Shown: in pieces, positions 30,324-38,310 of the stretch
Layout: each line of letters starts with the position of its first letter
How positions within the stretch are numbered: the stretch's first letter is position 1
Origin: JAKFEW01 sp036675505
GTDB taxonomy: Bacteria > Cyanobacteriota > Sericytochromatia > S15B-MN24 > JAQBPE01
Length of the DNA stretch: 64,000 bases
NCBI GenBank assembly: GCA_036675505.1
Contig: JAKFEW010000011.1
Coordinates: 56,667-120,666 of the forward strand
Direction of reading: 5' to 3'
Notes under the pieces: generated by a model
What the model was told of the DNA's origin: nothing
The model's input: the letters and a program-made list of their open reading frames with translations, nothing else
Database searches by the model: none
Made by a program: the position numbers and the translations under genes

Positions 30324-31622
30324 ATGCACGACCCGATGACCCCCATCGAGCAGCCGATTCCGGCGGCCCCTCCCTCCGAGGGTCTCCCAGAGCTCGGTCC
30401 ATCGCGCCTCAAGAACCGACGCAAGCGCCGCCCCGGTCTCGTCGTCCGTCGCTTGCTGGCGCTCGGCGTGTTCCTCGGCCTCCTCGCCGGTGCTGGGGTG
30501 GGCGCGAGCCTCGCGTTCAATTCGCTCTTCCCGCCGGCCAAGCTGCAGGTGCCCGGCGATCCGACGGCGCGCCAGAACGTGCTCGTGATCGGCGTCGATC
30601 CCAAGCCCCTGCCGGTCGACGACAACGACAAGGCCTCGCGCCGCCTCGCGGACACCTTGATGCTGTTCAGCCTCGACCAGACGTCGATGCGCGGCTTCGT
30701 GCTCTCGATCCCGCGCGAGACCAAGGCCACGCTGGGCGAGGCCGGCGAGGGCGTGCTCGGCGACGCGCTCGCGGTCGGCGGCATCCCGCTCGTGAAAAGT
30801 ACCGTCGAGGAGCTCACCGGCCTCACGATCCAGCACCATGTCGCGCTCGACCTCGACGCCGCCCGCGCGATCGTGAACCAGGTGGGCGGCACGGACATTT
30901 ACGTCGCCAAGCCGCTCAAGTTCCAGGACAAGGACGCCGGCCTCTCGCTCAGCCTCGAGCAGGGCTGGCACGCGCTCTCGCCCGAGCAGACGCTCGCCTA
31001 CGTCTACCAGCGCACCGAAGACGAGCTCGATCGCCTCGAGCGCCAGCAGATGCTCGTCCGCAGCTGGCAGGCGCGCATGCATGCCTCCTGGAACCTCCTG
31101 TGGCTGATGCAGGTGGGCACCAAGGCCGTCGGCGTCGTGGAGACGGATCTGCCCAAGCGCGATTTCGAGGTCCTCGTCGGCGAATGGCGCCGCGTCGCGC
31201 CGCTCGACCTCACGTTCGGCCTGCTGCCCGGCGACGCCAACCGCCGCGGCGAGTGGCTCATGTCGCCCCGCCGGTGGGAGGCCCTGCTCCCCCGCCTGCA
31301 GAGCGCGCCCGGCAACCGGCCGACGGCCGAGATCAAGCCCACGGTCGAGGTGCTCTACGACGACGCCGCCGACGAAAAGGTGATGATGCTCGCGAACACG
31401 CTGCAGAGCCAGGGTTTCCAGGTGATCCGGACGGCGCACTACCCGGTGGATCAGGACGAGACGGTCGTGACCGATCGCCTGCGCGCCGACGAACGCTCCC
31501 AGGCGATCCTGGCGCAGATCGACCAGGCGGTCGGCGGCGCGCGCATCGAGGTCTCGAGCGATTCGGGCGCGGGCTACGCGGCGCAGATCACCGTGCGCCT
31601 CGGCAAGCGGTTCTTCAAGTAG
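30324..31622 (+). CDS. LytR-CpsA-Psr (LCP) family protein
   Basis: 432 residues from ATG 30324. Short cytoplasmic N-terminus with a basic patch (RLKNRRKRRPG), one membrane segment ~47-67, LCP catalytic domain ~90-260 (NVLVIGVDP, DTLMLFSLDQT, SIPRETKA, GGTDIYV) and a C-terminal LytR_C domain with VEVLYDDAAD and MMLANTLQSQGFQV. LCP enzymes attach polyanionic glycopolymers to peptidoglycan or other carriers. It ends one base before the ABC ATPase start, so the two are translationally coupled. Confidence 0.9.
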   Translation: MHDPMTPIEQPIPAAPPSEGLPELGPSRLKNRRKRRPGLVVRRLLALGVFLGLLAGAGVGASLAFNSLFPPAKLQVPGDPTARQNVLVIGVDPKPLPVDDNDKASRRLADTLMLFSLDQTSMRGFVLSIPRETKATLGEAGEGVLGDALAVGGIPLVKSTVEELTGLTIQHHVALDLDAARAIVNQVGGTDIYVAKPLKFQDKDAGLSLSLEQGWHALSPEQTLAYVYQRTEDELDRLERQQMLVRSWQARMHASWNLLWLMQVGTKAVGVVETDLPKRDFEVLVGEWRRVAPLDLTFGLLPGDANRRGEWLMSPRRWEALLPRLQSAPGNRPTAEIKPTVEVLYDDAADEKVMMLANTLQSQGFQVIRTAHYPVDQDETVVTDRLRADERSQAILAQIDQAVGGARIEVSSDSGAGYAAQITVRLGKRFFK

Positions 31623-32351
31623 ATGGCGGATCCGTCGGTCGCGAGCGACATCCTCGTCGCCGACCAGGTGGTGAAGGAGCTGCACGGCGGCCAGGAGCCG
31701 GTGTTCGCGGTGAACGGCGTCAACCTCACGATCGTCCGCGGGGAGTTCGTGGCCATCACGGGGCCGTCGGGCTCGGGCAAAAGCACGCTGCTCTACCTGC
31801 TCGGCGCGCTCGATCGCCCCACCCGCGGCACGATCCGCATCGACGGCGCCTCGACCTCCACGATGAACGACCCCCAGCTGGCCGCGCTGCGCAACGCCAA
31901 GGTGGGCTTCGTCTTCCAGTTCCACTTCCTGCTGCCTGAGCTCACGGCCGTCGACAACGTCGCCGTGCCGCTGCGGATCGCGGGCCGGCCGCAGGCCGAG
32001 GCGCGCGAACGGGCCATGAAGCTGCTCGAGCGGGTCGAGCTGACCCACCGTGCGGCCCACAAGCCGCACGAGATGTCGGGCGGCCAGCAACAGCGCGTGG
32101 CGATCGCCCGCGCCCTCGCCAACGACCCGGCCGTTTTGCTCGGCGACGAGCTGACCGGCAACCTCGACTCCACCAACGGCCACCTGGTCTACGAATGGCT
32201 GCGCGAGCAGAATCGGCAGCACGGCCAGACGATCGTGATCGTGACCCACAACCTCGAGCTCGCGGCCCAGGCGGACCGCATCATCGAGCTCGTCGACGGG
32301 CGCATCGTGAGCGACAAGGCGACCGTGGCCAGCGCCGGCGGTGCGCATTGA
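31623..32351 (+). CDS. ABC transporter ATPase (LolD/MacB type)
   Basis: 242 residues: Walker A GPSGSGKST at ~45, Q-loop FVFQ, signature MSGGQQQRVAIARAL, Walker B VLLGDELTGNLDS and H-loop IVTHNLE. The Walker B flank has DELTGN instead of the usual DEPTGN. No permease is adjacent. The family powers lipoprotein release (LolCDE) or MacB-type export. Confidence 0.92.
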   Translation: MADPSVASDILVADQVVKELHGGQEPVFAVNGVNLTIVRGEFVAITGPSGSGKSTLLYLLGALDRPTRGTIRIDGASTSTMNDPQLAALRNAKVGFVFQFHFLLPELTAVDNVAVPLRIAGRPQAEARERAMKLLERVELTHRAAHKPHEMSGGQQQRVAIARALANDPAVLLGDELTGNLDSTNGHLVYEWLREQNRQHGQTIVIVTHNLELAAQADRIIELVDGRIVSDKATVASAGGAH

Positions 32352-32797
32352 TCGTCGAGAAGGCACGCTTCGAGGCGCTCGTCGCGGCCAGCCTCAATGG
32401 CCCCATGGCCGCCAGCCGGCCTGCGAACGAGGCCGAGCGCGCCGCCGGCATGCTGGGCGACCTCGTGCGCCGCACCGGCCTCATGATCGAGGTGCTCCCC
32501 GACGACCTCCAGACCTGGCTCGCCGACTGGGCGCGCCCCGAGATGGACGTCCGGATCTTCGAGGCGACCGAGGCGCGCAGCGTCGGCGTCGGCCACGACC
32601 TCGACGCCTGGCTGCGGCAGGTGCGTGCCGTGGTGATCGAGGTGGCCGGCGGCCCGGATTTACCGCTGCATGAGGTTTCCGAGACCGCCGATCGGCTGTA
32701 CGCGTGGATGCCGGCCGACGTGGACGTGGTGTTCGGCGCGAGCGTCACCGAGGACCTGCGCGGGCAGGTGACCTTGCGGATCATCGCGCTGGCCTAG
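32348..32797 (+). CDS. Stand-alone FtsZ C-terminal-domain protein
   Basis: 149 residues from TTG 32348, overlapping the ATPase stop. The C-terminal ~70 residues match the FtsZ C-terminal domain: AVVIEVAGGPDLPLHEVSETADRL, then ADVDVVFGASVTEDLRGQVTLRIIALA, equivalent to the NITGGPDLSLxEV and NIIFGAxID stretches of FtsZ. The N-terminal half has no GTP-binding GGGTGS motif, so it cannot bind nucleotide alone. It may interact with FtsZ or be a divergent adaptor in envelope growth, which fits the LCP neighbour. Confidence 0.75.
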   Translation: MIVEKARFEALVAASLNGPMAASRPANEAERAAGMLGDLVRRTGLMIEVLPDDLQTWLADWARPEMDVRIFEATEARSVGVGHDLDAWLRQVRAVVIEVAGGPDLPLHEVSETADRLYAWMPADVDVVFGASVTEDLRGQVTLRIIALA

Positions 32798-32805
32798 CCC
32801 CGACT

Positions 32806-32814
32806 TGCTATACT
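32806..32814 (+). promoter_or_regulatory. Extended -10 promoter
   Basis: TGCTATACT forms an extended -10 28 nt before the next start. The same TGCTATAAT form occurs before the bifunctional nuclease gene. Confidence 0.55.
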
Positions 32815-32842
32815 GGGGCGTTCCGCCCCTTCGGAGGCCACC

Positions 32843-33193
32843 ATGAGCCACGACGCCTGGAATCACGTCGCGACGTTCATCAACCTCATCACGTTCTTCT
32901 TCAGCTTCTCGGCGTTCAGCGTCGGCCTGTACATCAGCGATCGCGTGAAGAAGGCGCTGGGCCGCGGCATGCTCGCGCGCGTCGTCGACGCGTTCTTGAT
33001 CGCGGCAGCCGGCCTGACGGTGCGCACCGGGATGGGCGTGTTCGCCCAGCTCAAGTGGATGGATCCGTTCTGGGCCAACGCCGTCGGCGACGTCGCGCTG
33101 CTGGCGATGGCGGGCGGGCTGTTCGGCGCTTACATCGCCATCGAGCGTTACTTCAAGAAGATGGAAAGCCGCGCGCGGGAGCAACGGGGATGA
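32843..33193 (+). CDS. Small membrane protein
   Basis: 116 residues with three hydrophobic segments (~12-30, ~48-64, ~82-102) separated by basic loops (RVKKALGRG, RYFKKMESR). No family recognised. Its stop overlaps the larE start (ATGA), so it is translationally coupled to larE and could be an accessory, for instance in nickel handling; that is inference from position only. Confidence 0.72.
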   Translation: MSHDAWNHVATFINLITFFFSFSAFSVGLYISDRVKKALGRGMLARVVDAFLIAAAGLTVRTGMGVFAQLKWMDPFWANAVGDVALLAMAGGLFGAYIAIERYFKKMESRAREQRG

Positions 33194-34017
33194 TCGAGTC
33201 AGGAACGGACCAGGCCGCCACAGCGGCGCAGCTCGCCCAGCTGGAGGACGTGATCAGCCAGTGGCCGTCGGCGATCGTCGCGTACTCGGGAGGCGTCGAC
33301 TCGGCGCTCGTCGCCGTGGCCGCGCACCGCGCGCTGGGCGCGAAGATGCTCGCCGTCACGGCCCACTCGCCCTCGATCCCGCCGCGCGAGCGCGAAGCCG
33401 CCGCGGCTTTCGCCGCCGAGGCCGGCTTCCCGCACCGCGCGGTCGCGACCGAGGAGATGGCGAACCCCGCGTACGTGGCGAACCCCACCAACCGCTGCTA
33501 CTTCTGCAAGGACGAGCTCTTCACCAAGCTGCGGGGCATCGCGCGAGCGGACGGCTTCGCCGTGGTGCTCGACGGCTTCAACGCCGACGACAAGCGCGAT
33601 TACCGCCCCGGCCAGCAGGCCGCGCGCGCGCATGAGACGGCGAGCCCGCTCGCCGAGGCCGGGCTCGGCAAGGCGGCGGTGCGGGCGATCGCCCAGCACC
33701 TCGGCCTGCGCGTCTGGGACAAGCCCGCGGCCCCCTGCCTCTCGAGCCGCATCCCCTATGGCACGCCGGTCACGGCCGAAGCGCTCGCGCGCATCGACGC
33801 CGCCGAGCAGGTGCTCCACGGGCTGGGCTTCACGGCCGGCGCGCGCGTCCGGCACCATGGCGACGTCGCGCGCGTCGAGGTGCCGGCCGCCGAGCTCGAC
33901 TGGGCCTTCAAGCAGCGCGAGGCGCTGGTGCAGGGGCTCAAGGACGCGGGCTACCTCTTCGTCTGCCTCGATCTCGAGGGCTACCGGATGGGCTCGCTGA
34001 ACGCGGTGATCGGCTAG
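33190..34017 (+). CDS. larE: ATP-dependent sacrificial sulfur transferase LarE
   Basis: 275 residues. PP-loop AYSGGVDSALVAVAA at ~31-45, NRCYFCKDELF, RDYRPGQQAARAHE, and DKPAAPCLSSRIPYG containing the sacrificial Cys. In the nickel-pincer cofactor pathway LarE converts two carboxylates of pyridinium bis-carboxylate mononucleotide to thiocarboxylates. It is directly followed by larB with no gap; larC lies 3.5 kb downstream. Confidence 0.95.
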   Translation: MIESGTDQAATAAQLAQLEDVISQWPSAIVAYSGGVDSALVAVAAHRALGAKMLAVTAHSPSIPPREREAAAAFAAEAGFPHRAVATEEMANPAYVANPTNRCYFCKDELFTKLRGIARADGFAVVLDGFNADDKRDYRPGQQAARAHETASPLAEAGLGKAAVRAIAQHLGLRVWDKPAAPCLSSRIPYGTPVTAEALARIDAAEQVLHGLGFTAGARVRHHGDVARVEVPAAELDWAFKQREALVQGLKDAGYLFVCLDLEGYRMGSLNAVIG

Positions 34018-34809
34018 ATGGACGGTCACCGGCTCGAGGCCCTGCTCGCCGAGGTGGCCGCGGGCCGCACCAGCGTGGCCGCCGCCACCGCCGCGCTGCG
34101 CGATCTGCCCTTCCAGGATCTCTCCTACGCCCGCGTCGACACCCACCGCGCCGTCCGCACGGGCTACCCGGAGGTGATCTACTGCCCCGGCAAGACGCCC
34201 GCCCAGATCGCGGGGATCTTCAAGAGCCTGCGCGCCGCCCACGACCGCGTGCTCGCGACGCGTTGCGACGCCGCGACGGCCGAGGCCGTGCGGGCCGAGC
34301 TGCCGGAGCTGACCTACCACGAGACGCCGCGCGCGCTGACCTGGGGCGAGCCCGTCCCCGACGTGCTCCGCGCGGGCGTGGTCACGATCTTCGCGGCCGG
34401 CACCGCGGACCTGCCGGTGGCCGAGGAGGCCGCCCTCACCGCCGCGATGGCCGCCTGCGAGGTGCGGCGGATCTGGGACGTCGGCGTGGCCGGCATCCAC
34501 CGCCTGATGGATCAGCGCCACCAGCTCGTCGGCAGCGACGCCGTGATCGTGGTGGCCGGCATGGAAGGCGCGCTGGCCTCGGTGGTCGGCGGGCTCACGG
34601 ATCGGCCCGTGATCGGCGTGCCCACCAGCGTGGGCTACGGCGCGTCGTTCGGCGGCGTCGCGGCCCTGCTCGCGATGCTGAACTCCTGCGCCTCGGGCAT
34701 CGCGGTCATGAACATCGACAACGGCTTCGGCGCGGGGCACCTGGCCGCGCGGATCGCCCACCAGATGGCCACGGCCCGCGCGACGAGCGGCGAAGCACCG
34801 ACCGAATAG
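34018..34809 (+). CDS. larB: Nickel-pincer cofactor biosynthesis protein LarB
   Basis: 263 residues. Small N-terminal helical domain, then an AIR-carboxylase-like domain with VVAGMEGALASVVGGLTDRPVIGVPTSVGYG and NSCASGIAVMNIDNGFGAG. LarB carboxylates and hydrolyses nicotinic acid adenine dinucleotide to P2CMN, the first pathway step. The start follows the larE stop directly. Confidence 0.95.
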   Translation: MDGHRLEALLAEVAAGRTSVAAATAALRDLPFQDLSYARVDTHRAVRTGYPEVIYCPGKTPAQIAGIFKSLRAAHDRVLATRCDAATAEAVRAELPELTYHETPRALTWGEPVPDVLRAGVVTIFAAGTADLPVAEEAALTAAMAACEVRRIWDVGVAGIHRLMDQRHQLVGSDAVIVVAGMEGALASVVGGLTDRPVIGVPTSVGYGASFGGVAALLAMLNSCASGIAVMNIDNGFGAGHLAARIAHQMATARATSGEAPTE

Positions 34810-34882
34810 GCGAAATCGCTTACCTGGGCGGGGCTGAATGGCGAATGTTGCAGGATTGTTACGCCTGCTAGGATGGGCTCAA

Positions 34883-34938
34883 CCCGGCCGGTGAGACCCC
34901 CCTCACACGCCTCGTGCGTGCACCGGTCGGGCCCTTTT
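34883..34938 (+). terminator. Three-way-junction terminator after larB
   Basis: CCCGGCCGGTG pairs with CACCGGTCGGG (11 bp, one wobble) around two inner stems (GTGAG/CTCAC and CACG/CGTG), followed by CCCTTTTC. A TGCTAGGAT extended -10-like element lies at 34866-34874, so the fold could instead be the 5' leader of the next gene. Confidence 0.65.
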
Positions 34939-34981
34939 CAGGGTATATCCAGGTAGGACGCTAGTCTTCAGGAGCCACAGC

Positions 34982-36844
34982 GTGAGCGACGCCCGTCGGG
35001 CGCTCCAAGCGAGCCTGGGACTGGCCGCAGCTTGGACGCTGACGGCCTCCCTTGGCGCGTTCGAATCCCTGGAGCGGCTGACCGTCCGCGCCCGCTACCT
35101 GGTACGCCCCGTCACGGGCTTCACGGCCCCGGTGACCGTCGTCGCCATCGATGAGCGCTCGCTCGCGGCCCACGGCAAGATGCCGTGGCCGCGCGAGACG
35201 TTCGCGACGCTGGTGGACCGCGTGCGCGCCCGCGGCGCCCGCGTGGTCGGCATCGACGTGGCCTTCAACGAGCCGTCGGAGGACCCACGCGCCGACGCCG
35301 CGCTCGCCCGCGCAATCGGCGCGGTGCCGACCGTGCTGCCGACCTTCCTGGCCTACGCCGGCGCGACCGGCGGACGGCTGACGGCGATCGCCCCGATCCC
35401 GCTCTTGCGTGGGGCGTCCGTCGGCCAGGGCAGCGTCCAGCTCACCACCTACCAGCAGGCCGAGCCGTGGGAGCTGCAGCCGTACCAGAACGCCCTCGGC
35501 GAGTCGGACCAGGCCCCGCTCGGCGCCGGCGAGCAGCGCGAGCGCGTGCCGGCCTTCGCGATGGCCGTCGCGCACGCCTACGCGGGCGACGAATGGGCAC
35601 CCGCGCTGCCGGGCGGGCTGTGGTCCGCCGAGCCGCTGCTGCTGAATTACCGCGGCCCGACCGGCACAGCACCGATGCTCTCCGCGGCCGAGGTGCTCGC
35701 GGCGCCTGCCGCCAGGCCGGATCTCGCCGGGCGCATCGTGCTGATCGGCGCCACCGCGGCCGGCCTGCCGGACACCAACTTCATGGCGCCAGACCTGAGT
35801 GGCGGGCCGATGTCGGGCGTCGAGATCTCGGCGACGGCGATCGACAACCTGCTCGCGGGCGGCTTCTGGAAGCGGCTCGGCGGGCCGGCCTTCGCCTTCC
35901 TGTTCCTGCTGCTCGCGCTCGGCCCCGGCCGCGCCCTGCTCGCGGGTGCTTCGCCCGGCGGCCGCCGCCACCTCGTCTGGGCCTGTGCGACCGGCGCCTG
36001 GGTGCTCGCCGCGCTGGCGGCCTTCCCGCTGGGCGTCTGGCTCGAGGTGGTGCCGGTGGTCGGCTTCCTCTTCACCTGCCACTTCCTCGGCCTGCTCGGT
36101 GAGCGCCAGGCCTTGCTCGAGAGCCGCGCGCGGCTGATGGAGCGCTACGCCTCGGACCTCGCGAGTGAGTCGCAGCGCCAGCGCGAACGGGTGGAAGGCG
36201 AGCTGCACGACGGCGTCCAGCAGCTGTTGGTCGCGCTCGGCCGCGAGCTCAGGCAGGTGCGCAAGGCGCTCGGCGCGCCAGTCACCGTGGGCCCTGCGGC
36301 GCCGCCGGTTGGGGCGGGCCGGGCGCTCGAGCGGCTCGAGCGGGCCGAGACGCTGACCGAGGACGTGCGCCAGGAGGTGCTGCGCGTGCGGGCCGACCTG
36401 CTGCCTCCCGCGCTCCGCCACGAGGGGCTCGCGGGCGCGTTGCCGGTGCTCGCCCACGAAGCCTCTCTGCGACACGGTTTCCGGTCCGAGGTGGCGGTGG
36501 ACGACTGGACGCCTCTCCCCCAAGACCAAGAGGTGGAGGTATACTGGCTCGTCCAGGAGGCCCTCAACAACGTCGCCAAGCACGCCGAGGCCGCCAACGT
36601 CACGATCCGCCTCGCCCACGAGGATGATCGGGCGGTGGTCGAGGTGGCAGATGACGGACGGGGCTTCCTACCGCCGGACCTCAGCGTGCCGCCGGCCGGG
36701 ACGGCCCATTCGGGCCTGCACCGGATGTGGCTGCGCATGCGGGGGCGCGGCGGGGACCTCTTGATCGTTTCGCAGCCGGGAAAGGGGGCCCGGCTGCGTT
36801 TCCTCCTGCCGCTGGTCGCGGCGCCTGAAAGGCCGATTCGATGA
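34982..36844 (+). CDS. CHASE2-domain sensor histidine kinase (NarL-type)
   Basis: 620 residues from GTG 34982. N-terminal membrane anchor ~8-26, extracytoplasmic CHASE2 ~45-290 (VTVVAIDERSLAAHGKMPWPRE, VGIDVAFNEP, VLIGATAAGLPDTNFMAP), three membrane segments ~300-370, HisKA_3 with ELHDGVQQLLVALG and an HATPase with NNVAKHAEAANVTI and VADDGRGF. It phosphorylates the NarL/LuxR regulator whose start overlaps its stop (ATGA). With the FecR protein downstream it forms a three-gene operon. Confidence 0.93.
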   Translation: MSDARRALQASLGLAAAWTLTASLGAFESLERLTVRARYLVRPVTGFTAPVTVVAIDERSLAAHGKMPWPRETFATLVDRVRARGARVVGIDVAFNEPSEDPRADAALARAIGAVPTVLPTFLAYAGATGGRLTAIAPIPLLRGASVGQGSVQLTTYQQAEPWELQPYQNALGESDQAPLGAGEQRERVPAFAMAVAHAYAGDEWAPALPGGLWSAEPLLLNYRGPTGTAPMLSAAEVLAAPAARPDLAGRIVLIGATAAGLPDTNFMAPDLSGGPMSGVEISATAIDNLLAGGFWKRLGGPAFAFLFLLLALGPGRALLAGASPGGRRHLVWACATGAWVLAALAAFPLGVWLEVVPVVGFLFTCHFLGLLGERQALLESRARLMERYASDLASESQRQRERVEGELHDGVQQLLVALGRELRQVRKALGAPVTVGPAAPPVGAGRALERLERAETLTEDVRQEVLRVRADLLPPALRHEGLAGALPVLAHEASLRHGFRSEVAVDDWTPLPQDQEVEVYWLVQEALNNVAKHAEAANVTIRLAHEDDRAVVEVADDGRGFLPPDLSVPPAGTAHSGLHRMWLRMRGRGGDLLIVSQPGKGARLRFLLPLVAAPERPIR

Positions 36845-37512
36845 CCTCCCCCCTGATCCGCATCGTCGTCGCCGACGACCACCCGGTCGTGCTGCGCGGC
36901 ACCGTCGAGATGATCGAGGAATGCGCCGACTTCGTGGTCGAGGCGACCTGCCGGAACGGCGAGGAAGCCCTCCAGGCCGCGCTGCGTCACCGCCCCGACG
37001 TGCTGCTGCTCGACGTGCAGATGCCCAAAATGGACGGCATCGAGGTGGTGCGGAAGGTGCGCGAGCGCGGCGAGCGAATGGGCGTGCTGATGCTCTCATC
37101 CGCCGACGAGGAGTCGGCGATCCTCAAGGCGCTGCAAGCCGGCGCGAACGGCTTCCTGCTCAAGACCGCCACCGAGGAAGAGCTGCACACGGCGATCCGG
37201 CTGGTGGCCCAGGGCGGCGCGGCGCTGCTGCAACCGGAAGTCCAGAAGGCGGTGGTCTCGAGCTACCAGCGCCCGGCGCCGCCGCTCGAGAAGGCGGTCG
37301 AGCCGCTCAGCGAGCGCGAGATCGAGATCCTGCGCACGCTCGCGCAGGATCTGACGAACAAGGAGATCGCCGCCCGCCTGGGCATCAGCGATCGCACGGT
37401 GCAGCAGCACCTGTCGAACATCACGGGCAAGCTGGGCGTCGCCTCCCGAACGGGCGCGGTGTTGAAGGCGTTGCAGCAGGGTTGGTTGTCGTTGGAGGAT
37501 TTACGCGTATGA
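36841..37512 (+). CDS. NarL/LuxR-type response regulator
   Basis: 223 residues. Receiver domain with VADDHPVVLRG, phospho-acceptor Asp in LLLDVQMP, Ser in LMLSSAD and Lys in GFLLKTA; LuxR helix-turn-helix with LSEREIEIL, DLTNKEIAARLGISDRTVQQHLSNI. Cognate to the CHASE2 kinase. Confidence 0.95.
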   Translation: MTSPLIRIVVADDHPVVLRGTVEMIEECADFVVEATCRNGEEALQAALRHRPDVLLLDVQMPKMDGIEVVRKVRERGERMGVLMLSSADEESAILKALQAGANGFLLKTATEEELHTAIRLVAQGGAALLQPEVQKAVVSSYQRPAPPLEKAVEPLSEREIEILRTLAQDLTNKEIAARLGISDRTVQQHLSNITGKLGVASRTGAVLKALQQGWLSLEDLRV

Positions 37513-38108
37513 GGACTCACCTGGCTCCCCGGTTGGTCCCGCTCGCGCTCGGCGCGCTACTCGTGGCGGGCTTCCAGCCCGCGGCGGTGGCGATCGAGCC
37601 GGTCGCGAAGCTCGTGGCCGTGATGGGCACCGTGAAGTGGCGGCCGCCGGCGGGCGCCTGGGCCGATGCCCGCGCGAACGTCGATCTCTCGGCCGGCACG
37701 GTGGTGCGCACGGGCTCGCGCGGGATGGCGCGGCTGCGCTTCAAGAACGGCGGCGAGTTCCGCCTGAACGCGATGACCGAGCTGACGGTGACGGATCCGG
37801 ACGCGCTCGACGTCTCGGTCGGGCAGGTCTGGGCCCGCTTCAAGGAGAAGCTGACCGCGCCTTTCCGCTTCCGCTCGCCCAGCGCCACCGCCGTGGTGCG
37901 CGGCACCACGCTCACGTTCGGCGTGGACCCGAAGGGCGGCACGCGCGTGGACGTGGAGGAAGGCCGCGTCGAGGTGAGCGGCAAGGGCGGCCAACCCGCC
38001 CTGGTGGGCCCGGGCCAGACCGTGAAGGTCACGCCCGGCGGCGCTCTCGGCAAGCCGCTCTCGACCTCCCAGGCCGGCGACCCCGACGACCCCGACTGCG
38101 ACCCCTGA
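37509..38108 (+). CDS. Exported FecR-domain protein
   Basis: 199 residues; signal peptide ~1-28 (cleavage near AVA), then a FecR beta domain (GTVKWRPPAGAWADARANVDLSAGTVVRTGSRGMARLRF, with FRSPSATAVVRGTTLTFGV). A C-terminal acidic DPDDPDCDP tail has one Cys. FecR folds occur in periplasmic anti-sigma signalling and in exported structural proteins. Here there is no anti-sigma helix or sigma factor, so a secreted ligand or envelope role under control of the preceding two-component system is likelier. Confidence 0.88.
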   Translation: MRTHLAPRLVPLALGALLVAGFQPAAVAIEPVAKLVAVMGTVKWRPPAGAWADARANVDLSAGTVVRTGSRGMARLRFKNGGEFRLNAMTELTVTDPDALDVSVGQVWARFKEKLTAPFRFRSPSATAVVRGTTLTFGVDPKGGTRVDVEEGRVEVSGKGGQPALVGPGQTVKVTPGGALGKPLSTSQAGDPDDPDCDP

Positions 38109-38198
38109 CCGGGAGCCGATACGCATAATGGCGGATCGGCGAAACGGGCTGAACGGCGGATCCCGCGCGACCGAGCCTGGGTTATGATCATCCTGGAA

Positions 38199-38225
38199 CC
38201 GAGCACACCCCCCCTCAGTGCTCGG
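38199..38225 (+). terminator. Hairpin after the FecR operon
   Basis: CCGAGCAC pairs with GTGCTCGG; the downstream CTTCCGCTCTTCC is pyrimidine-rich but not a clean T run. Confidence 0.55.
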
Positions 38226-38243
38226 CTTCCGCTCTTCCGTCCT

Positions 38244-38279
38244 ACAGGCCCCCTCTCCCGCCCGGGAGAGGGGGCCTGT
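38244..38279. terminator. Perfect inverted repeat upstream of larC
   Basis: ACAGGCCCCCTCTCCC and its exact complement around a 4-nt loop. It is typical of a dispersed GC-rich repeat or factor-independent stop without T run; it separates the FecR operon from larC. Confidence 0.6.
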
Positions 38280-38310
38280 ACAATGACCGCGCCCACCGGA
38301 GGGGGCGCGG

